Positions 55,425 to 64,000 of a DNA stretch of 64,000 nucleotides are shown piece after piece. How positions within the stretch are numbered: the first letter of the stretch is position 1; the number at the start of each line of letters is the position of its first letter. The position numbers and the translations under genes are program-made. The notes under the pieces are model-generated. The model was given only the letters and a program-made list of their open reading frames with translations. It searched no databases and was not told the origin of the DNA. The DNA comes from Macrotrachela quadricornifera. Lineage: Eukaryota; Rotifera; Eurotatoria; Philodinida; Philodinidae. Location of the stretch: contig JAJEKB010021100.1 of NCBI GenBank assembly GCA_022393335.1, forward strand, positions 1,092,349-1,156,348, given 5' to 3'.

Positions 55425-57368
55425 TAAAAAGATAAAACAAATTTGTTTTATTTCACCGATATACTTATTTCCATACATATAAAATAGGAAATTTAAATTC
55501 AATTTTAAGTTTGATACTACTAGTAGTATATGACTAGGCAAGCTTATCCATACAGAAGACAAGTAGTATGGGGATTCTCTTTTGCTCTATCATATGAATA
55601 TATCGATTTTTGCTTCAATAGATGTTGAACCTTTTTCAATAGTTGAGTTGAATACAATTATCGAGTTTGACACTGATCAAGAAAAAATATGATTTTCATT
55701 CTAAATAGAATATAAATATGGTAATCTGGGATTTAAATTCGAGTGTTATGTGTACTTCAAAAAGTAAAGGATGGTTCCAAAATTTTGAGCTCTCTTTAGT
55801 AAATCAAGAATACCTATATCAAACTCATATGAAGATATTTTGATTAAATTATGCCATTTTATAGAGAAAGGCAAGACCTATCATCTGAAAAAAAGACAGT
55901 TTGAAATACATAGATTTATTATAAAGTTATGGTTATTTTACCAGTTTTGAGTAAGAATTTTGACTTTTACATTTTTTGCGAAAACACAAATATTCTTGAA
56001 ACATCTGAGCTAGAATAGTTTTCTGAAATATTTGGTACGATCGAATGGTGTTCGCCAAGGTCTACAAGAATATGAATATCAACAATTTTTCTGATCATGT
56101 TTCTGATACAAAACTTGAAAACAAGTAGAAAGACTATTGTAGTAAAAATCTTATATATCGTGTATTAAAGAAAGCGTGTTTAGTCTCCGATATCTTTGGC
56201 CAATCGATTATTTAGTCCATTCCTAAAGCTCGCAAAGGGTGTTTGCATCTATACTACGTAACAGAGCATCTCAACACCTAAAATAATAGATGGAACAGTC
56301 GATCTATCAAACTTATTGAATGTTACGTACACCCTATAATACATGATTCACCAGATTTTTATAATTTTGTATTCAAAAGAGGATCAAAATTTTTTTGAGG
56401 ATGCATACTTTGGTAGAGCTTGTCGAACTCTACCTATTCATATAAAAATCTATATCCCAATCGACTTTGATTACTCTAATTTTGCAAGAATATTTTCGTT
56501 TTTGCAAAAAATGTAAATGTAAAAAATTCTCACTTGAAACTGGTAAAATAACTAAAACTTTATAATAAATTGATGTATTTCAAATTGTCTTTTTATCAGA
56601 TGATAGGTCATTTCTTTCTCTATAAAATGACATAATTTGATCAATACCTTCATTCGAGTTTGATATACGTCCTCTTAATTTACTAAGCGGGGTTCGAAAC
56701 ATTGTGAGCATTCTTTAAAAAGCCTTGACCTTCTAAGCGGAAAAATAATGTTTGGAATTGATAGAGCTCGTCGATTTACATCTGGAACCACTCTTATCTT
56801 TTTGGAATCGGTCATTATAGCGAATCGTATGCGGAAATACTCGAATCCTATGTTAAGATAACCTACGTCAGACAAACATAGTATTAGTTTCAGATCTCAA
56901 TAATCATTAACGCCAATATTTATTGCTGATTTTTTGCATGTTGATGTTCAACTAAATATATTTGCTCACTTTTTTTTCCATTTCTACTTTCTTCACATTT
57001 TTCTTTTTTGTTTTCTATCAACAGAGAAATAATCTGATTTACTAGAAAATAATTCAATCTAAACAAATCTTATATTTACGACGATAATTGCAAATAATTC
57101 AAAATAATCGGAGCTGGTGATAGAAAAATAAAAGCACTTGAATATTATGTTAAATAAGTGGATAGGCATTCTCTCTAGTATTCGAGCTTTTTTCTTTCGA
57201 GATTTTTTTCTTTTTCAGATTGTTTAACATTATCATATCTTGTTATTGACGTCTCATCGTCATAAAATCTTTTATTTTGAAAAATAAAAAACAATTAAGA
57301 TTTCTTTTCTTGATTCTTTTCAGCTGTCGATTATGATTCTAAAAGACAAAGAAAAATCGAATAATAAA
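55425..57368. other. intergenic region with long inverted repeat
   Basis: 1.9 kb between the PPR gene and the small minus-strand gene. Apart from the inverted repeat at 55790-56690, no gene or other structure is seen. Confidence 0.5.
55790..56690. mobile_element. long inverted repeat, about 220-bp arms
   Basis: The left arm (about 55790-56010) includes CCTATCATCTGAAAAAAAGA and ACATTTTTTGCGAAAACACA. The right arm (about 56475-56690) carries the complements TCTTTTTATCAGATGATAGG-like and TTTTTGCAAAAAATGTAAAT. The arms are diverged by perhaps one base in eight, so the element is older than the one at 53281. The 460-bp interior has no clear coding sequence. Confidence 0.7.
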
Positions 57369-57876
57369 CTAAATAATTAGTTGATGCGTACGTTCAACAT
57401 AAACTGCTATGATAAAATCAACAGCAGTTTGTAATTGATTGCAAAGATGAAATAAAGTACCTGTTACTGGTGTAACTTGTTGCCAGTGGCGGATTTAGGG
57501 AGGGCAGACGGAGCGGTCGCCCCCCTTCGAGAAAAATTTTTCGATTTTTCCCAGCAAAAGTGGTCGAAAAAATGGATTGATACTACCTCGAATGACCTTG
57601 AAAAGTAGTTTTTTCCTTATCATCGCCCCCCCCTTCAAAAATCCTAGATCCGCCACTGTTTGTTGTCGATATTGATCCTTACTAATACTGTTGTTTTTCC
57701 AGTCGTATAAAAGATTATCATATTGGCCTTCAACTTGAGCTATTTGTCGATTAAGGTCGATCATAGTATTACGTGCTTCGTTGACCTAAAAAAACAGGAA
57801 TTCATATGTTTGTAATATATTTTGATATTACCTGACGAATCGCTTCGGCAGGCTCGCACGTTGTTCGACCACTCAT
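57369..57876 (-). CDS. small coiled-coil-like protein of unknown function, split by a MITE
   Basis: Two minus-strand exons (57876-57832 and 57785-57369) with a 46-bp intron. When the MITE and one target duplication (183 bp) are removed, they encode 92 residues starting MSGRTTCEPAEAIRQVNEAR and ending ERTHQLII. The middle (IDLNRQIAQVEGQYDNLLYD) looks helical with a heptad-like pattern. I recognise no family. As sequenced, an in-frame TAA inside the element truncates it after about 100 residues, replacing the C-terminal third with element-encoded sequence. It may be part of a larger gene whose other exons I cannot see. Confidence 0.4.
57484..57658. mobile_element. 175-bp hAT-like MITE
   Basis: Terminal inverted repeats CAGTGGCGGATTTAGG and CCTAGATCCGCCACTG flank a 175-bp element with C-rich and G-rich inner ends. 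The flanking octamers cTTGTTGc and tTTGTTGt match at six of eight positions, consistent with the 8-bp target duplication of hAT elements. It interrupts the coding exon of the small gene at 57369-57876. Confidence 0.8.
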
Positions 57877-58204
57877 TTTCTTAATCTAAAACGAAAAAAA
57901 TTCTCTTAATTGTAATTAAAAGTCACAGAGAACTCATTAACTCTCGATTTGCAGTCGCAAAAGAACGAGACCAAACAAGATAATAATTGAACATGATTTA
58001 TAAGAACAAAAGAAAAAATTAATTAAATATGTAATAATAATAATGATTTATATCACTGGTTACTATCTTTAAACCTTCACCTAATTTATAAACATAAATT
58101 TCGATGCCATTGCTAATTTCGTATTAAATCGAACAAGCAACATCGACATATTGAGAATGTTTCATATTCTCAATAATAAAAAACTCCTTTTTCACAAAAA
58201 ATAC
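57877..58204. other. short non-coding spacer
   Basis: Between the small gene and the NHL relic. It contains a short imperfect palindrome TTGAGAATGTTTCATATTCTCAA at about 58149; nothing else is seen. Confidence 0.35.
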
Positions 58205-58508
58205 TTATTGAATAATATAAATATCCTTTATTTCCATCATCATATGTTAATATATTAAAATTTTCAGGATTATCAATAACAATAAGTTCACGTTGTGCTT
58301 GATTCTAAAATGAAAAATAATTTTATCAATATAGAATAGTATCAATGTCGAATTTACAATTCAACGTGCTATTGGATAGAGTTATTCCAGCTTCAATATC
58401 TTTCAAATGTTTTCCAGTATAATCAAATATTCGAATAAAATGTGATTCATAATTGCTAACATAGAGTTCATGTCGATCATTGGCATAATAGACACAAGTA
58501 ACGCTCGT
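58205..58508 (-). pseudogene. NHL-repeat protein fragment
   Basis: On the minus strand, 58508-58346 encodes TSVTCVYYANDRHELYVSNY and HFIRIFDYTGKHLKDIEAG. This is the VYYANDxxELYVSNxxxHxIRxFDxxG pattern of an NHL beta-propeller blade. A following piece (58304-58205) encodes ELIVIDNPENFNILTYDDGN. The two pieces do not join in frame with the obvious splice sites, and no start, stop or further blades are found. It is best read as a gene relic. NHL propellers occur in TRIM-NHL ligases and in many bdelloid surface proteins; the parent family is not identifiable. Confidence 0.45.
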
Positions 58509-59236
58509 CTAAAGACTCGCTCTTCTCTTTCTCGTAGAAATCGTGTTTCTAAACTACCATCAAGCTATTCACTTATAAAATTAAAAAAACCAAGTAAGAT
58601 GTTAGATGTAAGTTCCTCAACCTCACCTGCCTTTGACCAAACTTCATAAAAACAAATGTTTTTTGTTAAAAATTTGTCGTTTATTTAAGAACTTGAGCCT
58701 GAAAAATTTTTAGAAAACTGACTTCAGTTTTGGATTCCTCGACACCGTTACCGTTCGGGCAACCCTTATAAAAAATTTTTTTTCTGCAAAAAAAGTGATC
58801 CTTTGTGTAAAAAATTGATTCTCAAAAAAATTTTAAAAAACTAACATCAAATTCGGATTCCTGGACCCCGATTACCCTTTGATTAAGTTTTATAGAAAAT
58901 ATTAGTAAAATGTTCTTTTGACCTTGTGCGGACATACAAGCAAGCAATCAAGCAGACAATTTATGTTTGCAAGACTCTTCTCTACGAGAAACAGAATAAT
59001 AATCAGCAATGGTGTTCATCACCCAATCTTGAGGGTACCATCATTTTGTGAAAAAACACCTATTTTCGATGAAAAATACCAAACCTCACCAATTCCTAAC
59101 ATCAATTGATCAATGCTGATACCACATCATCACCAAACAGACTTCAGATTCGAACTCCCTGCATCGAAATACCTCTAGAAATGCCTTTTTCGAAAAATCG
59201 GTTTTTGATGTTTTCTTGACCCTGCGGACACACAAG

Positions 59237-59276
<40 letters not shown>

Positions 59277-59704
59277 CAAACAATTTATGTTTCTAAGACT
59301 CTTCTCTACGAGAAAGAGAACATCGAAGAATTCAAATCATCATATAAATCACATTGATTTCATATACAACCTGATGTTGTATCATTAATAATGGACTACA
59401 ATTAAAAAAAACAAATTTTTTTCAAACGATATTTTTAAGGGATTAATAACCTTTCATTATTTTTGATTCAATAAAACGGTATCTCGCTGTTTGTTCTCTC
59501 CTCTTTCTATCATTCTGAGAGTTTCATGGGAGCAGCTTCTCTCAAATTGAGTTTTTGAAGGAGATTAAACAGTTGATATTTCGTGTTATTGATTTCGTCG
59601 ACAGTGAAAAAATGGCCAAGTTATTCCACTCTTCAATACAGATGAAACTTAAATGACTAAGAACAGGACAATTTATTTCTATCAAAGCTTTTAGAAAATG
59701 GTGT
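58509..59704. other. non-coding region with dispersed repeat and CAAT microsatellite
   Basis: It holds two copies of a repeat (about 58919-58998 and 59216-59314) sharing GGACAYACAAGCAA and CAATTTATGTTT, then AGACTCTTCTCTACGAGAAA. In the second copy CAAT is expanded. No convincing gene is seen. Confidence 0.5.
59232..59283 (+). repeat. (CAAT)n microsatellite
   Basis: About a dozen tandem CAAT units, the last two changed to CAAA, lie inside the second copy of the dispersed repeat that also occurs at 58919-58998. The short homologous tract in the first copy (AAGCAAGCAATCAAGCAG) suggests expansion in situ. Confidence 0.85.
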
Positions 59705-60599
59705 ATATTTCTTTATTTTGTATCATTACTTGGTTATTTTCTTCTGCTTTCAGAATCACGTCCGCAATGACTGCAACGAAAACTCAATATTGATTGTCAG
59801 TTCGTATATTGTCACTCTTTCATTTCAATTCATATTCTCTACACTATTATTAGTGTACATCTCTCCGATGTCTACGTTAAACAACACACTATAAGAGGAT
59901 TAAAATACATATGCATGATTGGTCTTGATTTTTCTCCCTTCTATAGTAATATTTTTTTAAAATAATTACCGTAAATAAGAAAGAAAAATCACATTGGCCA
60001 ATTCTTTCGTAGTAGTCATATAGAAAAACTCAATAAAAAACCATGAATGGCTTTTCTTAAGGTTATATCATTGATCAAAATGAAGTACAGAATTGTATAC
60101 AAAAAAGGCAGTGTATCTATTTTGCTCTCCATTTTTTCCATACTTTTTTCTTGTCTATGTTAATGACTTTTGCTTGATTAATCCATTCGTATGTTTTTGT
60201 ATTTCACGTGTATTCAATCATGATGAAATTTTAAATTCTTATAAGGAGAGTATTAAACTTAATGCATATAGTATTTGTCGTATTTGTGATGTTGTTTTCA
60301 GTTTAAACTCTATAATCTATTCTTATTTTTCTTAAACACAAAATAAACAACGAAAAAAATTCCATTGTTCTAAATATGCTCGAGATACTTGTATAACTGA
60401 CTTTCGTTAAGAAAAATTTTATATATTTCGTTTTCTTTATTGTAACTATTTTTTCTAACAAAAGTTTAACTTTTATTACGACATTGAAAATTCATGCTTC
60501 AAGTAAAAGTAAAGAATTATATATGTAAAATCCAAAAATAAAATAAAAAAAATCAATTGATTGAAGAGTCTTTCTTTAATAACTTAAATTAGACAGTTT

Positions 60600-63500
60600 T
60601 TAACTGTATGTAATGATATATTCGCCATAGGCGCCAGCATCATGATAAACGACAAATATATGACCACCATCTGTTGTTGTATCAAAACCTTCAGGTGGCA
60701 CTTTCATTGATGAATTACCAATACATGTTTTACCAACCAAAACACGAGCTAGAAACATCGTTTGTTCACCTGAATTACCTGCTCTAGAATAACTATGACT
60801 ATATTTTGCATGCTCATGAAAATATACTCCACAACCATACATAATTCCTATAAAAATATAACAGTATTCTTTGTCAAAGTTTGATATTAGAAAAATTTAA
60901 TGTTACCATTAACACCAGCAAAAGCTCGATTAAAGCATTCTTGAACAATTTTATCGGCTGATATACTACTACAACCATGAAAAAGTAGTCGTTCATTTGG
61001 TTGAGTGTAACGTTGTTGAAATTCATCACGGTGAGCAGCATACTAAAAAATTGATTATATAAGCAGTTTTGGTTTTTATTCAACAATAAATTTAAAACAA
61101 TACCTGTTTATACCAACGTTCATTTTGAATGCGTTCTATTTTTATAATTTTCCAATAATGATTTTTCATTGTCATGTCGAATTGTTTGAGAACATCAATA
61201 TATTCTTTAGAGGAAGTTAAAAGAACTATTCGTTTAAAATTACCACCAGACAAATCCCAATTCTATGAGCGAAGTATATATATATAGGAGTACATAAGTG
61301 AAAAAGAAAGATTTCCTTACATTCGGTAATGACGAATCTATCCGTTTACGACATACTCTTCGTTTTCGATTCTGATATTGTTCTTCCATGCTTGCGAATA
61401 TCACTCGGCATTTTTCTGATTTCTCATTGATGAATTCAACCTTAAATATATTGAATATATATGAATAAATAAAACAGAACTATATACATGTGAGTGTTTT
61501 TTTATTTGAGCATCTTCAATTTGTTCATTGATTCTGTATAAATATTGTTCCCATTTGTTAGGTAATATTTCAACTGACCACATAAAACCACGCGATAAAA
61601 CACGAATACGTGCATTTCGAAGAGTTTCTGCGGTCAATTGAAAAAAGTATTTTTCTGATTCAGATACCTAAATTAATATAAAAAGCTTTATACAAAATAT
61701 ATGATACAAAAAACAATAAAAATAAAAATAGGGTTCCTATGGAATACTAGAATGTCATGCATTAATCAAATCGAATAATTAGAACAATGATTGTCGGATT
61801 CTGGTTATTGTTTACATTGTTTTTGTTACTAATATAGGTAACTAACTTATTTAGCCTAGGACAGCTTCTTAGTACAAACAAGATATACGAGACTGAAGAT
61901 TTTACATCTATAAAACTAAAGATAGAGAAATCAATACAATAGGACTGATTATAAAGTCTAATATATTCATATGTAAATATTTCATTAAATCAATAAGATA
62001 TCTGTTCATGGTTTTCTCTATTATAAAACTTACATTTTCTATCATCTTCTTATATCAGAGTGTTAAAATGAAAAAAAATGTATTTATATCAGATAGAACA
62101 ATACACAATCAACTCTTCATATAACATTACTTAGAATTTATTTTTGAAAAATTTCAGAAAGAGAATAATGAATTTAGTTTCTTGTTCAATAAAACTATTT
62201 TCAATAGTTTCAATTTTGAATATTTTATAGAGCAACGTACCGCATCTTTTGATCCTCTTAAGTCCAGAATCGAATTTTGAATATCGAGTGTTGGTATAAC
62301 TCGTTTCTGTAAACAATATTCATAATATTTCTGAATAGTCTCCTGAGACCAATCAGTCATATCAGTCTGGTCAGTCAAATGAAGTTTGACGGAACATGAA
62401 CGAGCCAATTCTTTTATTTTATTTTCACAGTCGATCAATTCATTATATTGTGAACCAATCAATCGAATTTTCACCGCTAAAATAAAAAGTGAAAGTAGCA
62501 ATCATTAAATTTTCAAAAAACTCATATTTATCTACATACTTTGTTTATCAAAAGGAATACTAATCGGTGTGTCATTATTGATTTGCATCATATTAAGTCG
62601 ATCAACAAATGCATCATAGACATTTTTTTGTTCAGGCAATAAAACAAATGAAATGATCAATTGAGATTGTAATGAGTTTTTCAATCGTCGATATGTTTCA
62701 CTAATCATATATTCAGCAATTATTTTCGGATCGTGACCTAACTTTCCACAACCAATACTTGGAAAGGCTAAAATAAAATTTCTTATTGTTTTTTTTATGA
62801 TATAGCATACACTAACCGATCGTTGTTTGGTTGTGACGAATTGCGTATGTTATTACTGATGTGACAAATATACCGATTGATGATTTTAAATCTTGCTGAT
62901 GGTTTGTATCAGAGATCCATGGACGAAAAACAATATGTTTACATGGTAAATTACCACCTGTTGTTTCAAATGCTTGTATACCATTTGATAACTGTTGATC
63001 ACAAACTGTTTTTACTTGAGAACCGGCAGCAAATGTGATTGCGTCACGTAGAATCGCTGATGTTGAACAGACAACGACTACGTCGACCTATATTGAATTA
63101 TTAGAAAGAACTCATTTATCATTCATACTTTTGTCTAAAAATTAAATTATCAAACAGGACACTTGTTATATTTGATAGTTATAATAAAGCATTTCATCAG
63201 AAACAGTTACCCAAAAACAGCATTTTATTATAATGTCTATTTCCATTCTTACAGATGAAAAAAAACTTACTACTTGTTTTGTTAAATCACCCATACAAAC
63301 GATGATCTTTGAATTCCCAGTGTTGATACTAGTTGCTTTATTCGAACTCGACCTAGATGGTACGTTCACCGTAAAACTTTGTGATGTTGCAGAATTTGAA
63401 CAGGGCGGTTTAGACGTTGTCCATTGAAAGAATTCTAGAAGCCAATGCTTCTTTGGGGTTGCAGATGTGTCGTCTGAATTATTCGAAGGTTCCGAATTAT

Positions 63501-64000
63501 TGTCTTCAGATTGAATTTCAAATCTGTTATCATCAGTTTCGTTTACTTTTGCTTTAGGTATTTCAATTTGAATTTGATTATGAATAATTTCTTTGTCTAA
63601 CGAACATTTTGATTGAACAATAGCCATTAATTGATTCTTAATCTGCGTGAATAAAACTTCGAAACCAGGCTCATCGATATCGAATGTAATAGAACGAGTT
63701 TGAACTATAGCTGAATTGATTTCATTGTTTTTCTGAGGCGTCGTAGATTTACTGGGTTTTGAAGGATTCGCTATGTTCATATCACTTGTCTTTTTTATAG
63801 GTGATATTTCTGGTCGATACGATTCACCGAATTTTGAAGGATTCGCAATGTTCATATCACTTGTCTTTTTTATAGGTGATATTTCTGGTCGATACGATTT
63901 ACCGGATTTTGAAGGATTCGCTGTGTTCATATCACTTGTCCTTTTTATAGGCGATATTTCTGGTTGATTTGATTCACTGGATTTTGAAGGATTCGCTATG
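60600..64000 (-). CDS. macro / WWE / PARP mono-ADP-ribosyltransferase, copy B (5' end outside window)
   Basis: Nine visible minus-strand exons: 64000-63271 (partial), 63087-62817, 62767-62540, 62476-62241, 61667-61488, 61440-61321, 61262-61104, 61042-60907, 60847-60600. All complete ones match copy A in length and phase, without a stop or frameshift. The order is the 75-bp Ser-rich repeats (63735 to the edge), macro, WWE and PARP. The triad H-Y-I is kept (LFHGCS, GVYF, HIFVVY). The last exon's 80-residue segment differs from copy A at five positions, so both copies look functional. The macro nucleotide-binding motif is VCSTS instead of the usual N-A-A-N type, as in copy A. Whether the CCCH N-terminus was also duplicated cannot be seen. 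Confidence 0.85.
63735..64000 (-). repeat. 75-bp coding minisatellite in PARP copy B (runs off the edge)
   Basis: At least three and a half units encoding IKKTSDMNIANPSKFGESYR-type repeats. Two consecutive units near 63765-63915 are nearly identical to each other and more alike than any units of copy A. This suggests homogenisation or expansion after the gene duplication. Confidence 0.85.

Larger units (their letters stand above)
59705..64000. repeat. copy B of the segmental duplication, cut by the window edge
   Basis: Direct repeat of 37533 to about 41760, retaining exon lengths, splice sites and intron sequence. One intron is 573 bp here against 582 bp in copy A. Similarity in introns and 3' flank means the duplication was of DNA, not a retrocopy. 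Confidence 0.9.

Noticed and set aside
63773..63967. Plus-strand open frame near the right edge
   Set aside because: Antisense shadow of the copy B repeats.

Overview
The window is AT-rich eukaryotic DNA. It has spliced genes with GT-AG introns, mostly 45-60 bp long, and large gene-poor stretches full of small inverted-repeat elements. The best guess is a bdelloid rotifer. The genes are animal orthologues (an odd-skipped/OSR factor, CNOT1, PSMC5), but there is also a plant-type PPR-DYW protein, a family known from few non-plant lineages that include bdelloids. Genus and species cannot be fixed from the sequence alone. All gene models were spliced by hand, and reading frame was checked exon by exon.

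Layout. 1-8107: no gene, a 10-N assembly gap (2793-2802) flanked by an exact 47-bp duplicate, and one inverted-repeat element (5205-5523). 8108-9427 (+): GT31-type glycosyltransferase, 3 exons. 10080-11172 (-): odd-skipped family zinc-finger factor, 5 exons, one of them 17 nt. 16242-26396 (+): CNOT1, scaffold of the CCR4-NOT deadenylase, 26 exons, 2316 aa. 27607-29573 (+): PSMC5/Rpt6 proteasome ATPase, 10 exons. 30446-31567 (-): intronless GT11 alpha-1,2-fucosyltransferase-like gene. 31568-38357: no gene. 38358-45939 (-): a large PARP gene joining an N-terminal CCCH zinc-finger module (ZAP/PARP12-like) to macro, WWE and PARP domains (PARP14-like). 46362-47122: a giant foldback hairpin. 47754-48273: a non-autonomous Helitron. 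49039-49712 (+): truncated DDE transposase. 50593-55424 (+): PPR-DYW RNA-editing-type gene, split by a 619-bp foldback element inside a coding exon. 55790-56690: another long inverted repeat. 57369-57876 (-): small unknown gene split by a 175-bp hAT-like MITE. 58205-58508 (-): NHL-repeat relic. 60600-64000 (-): the 3' part of a second PARP gene, a direct-repeat duplicate of the first about 22 kb away, running off the right edge.

The left half carries conserved housekeeping and developmental genes. The right half is dynamic: a segmental duplication, coding minisatellites, and at least six short inverted-repeat or Helitron-like elements, two of which sit inside coding exons. The most notable items are the animal PPR-DYW gene caught with a palindromic element in it (a decayed relative lies in a CNOT1 intron), and the duplicated PARP gene that combines RNA-binding, ADP-ribose-reader and mono-ADP-ribosyltransferase parts with a variable serine-rich repeat.
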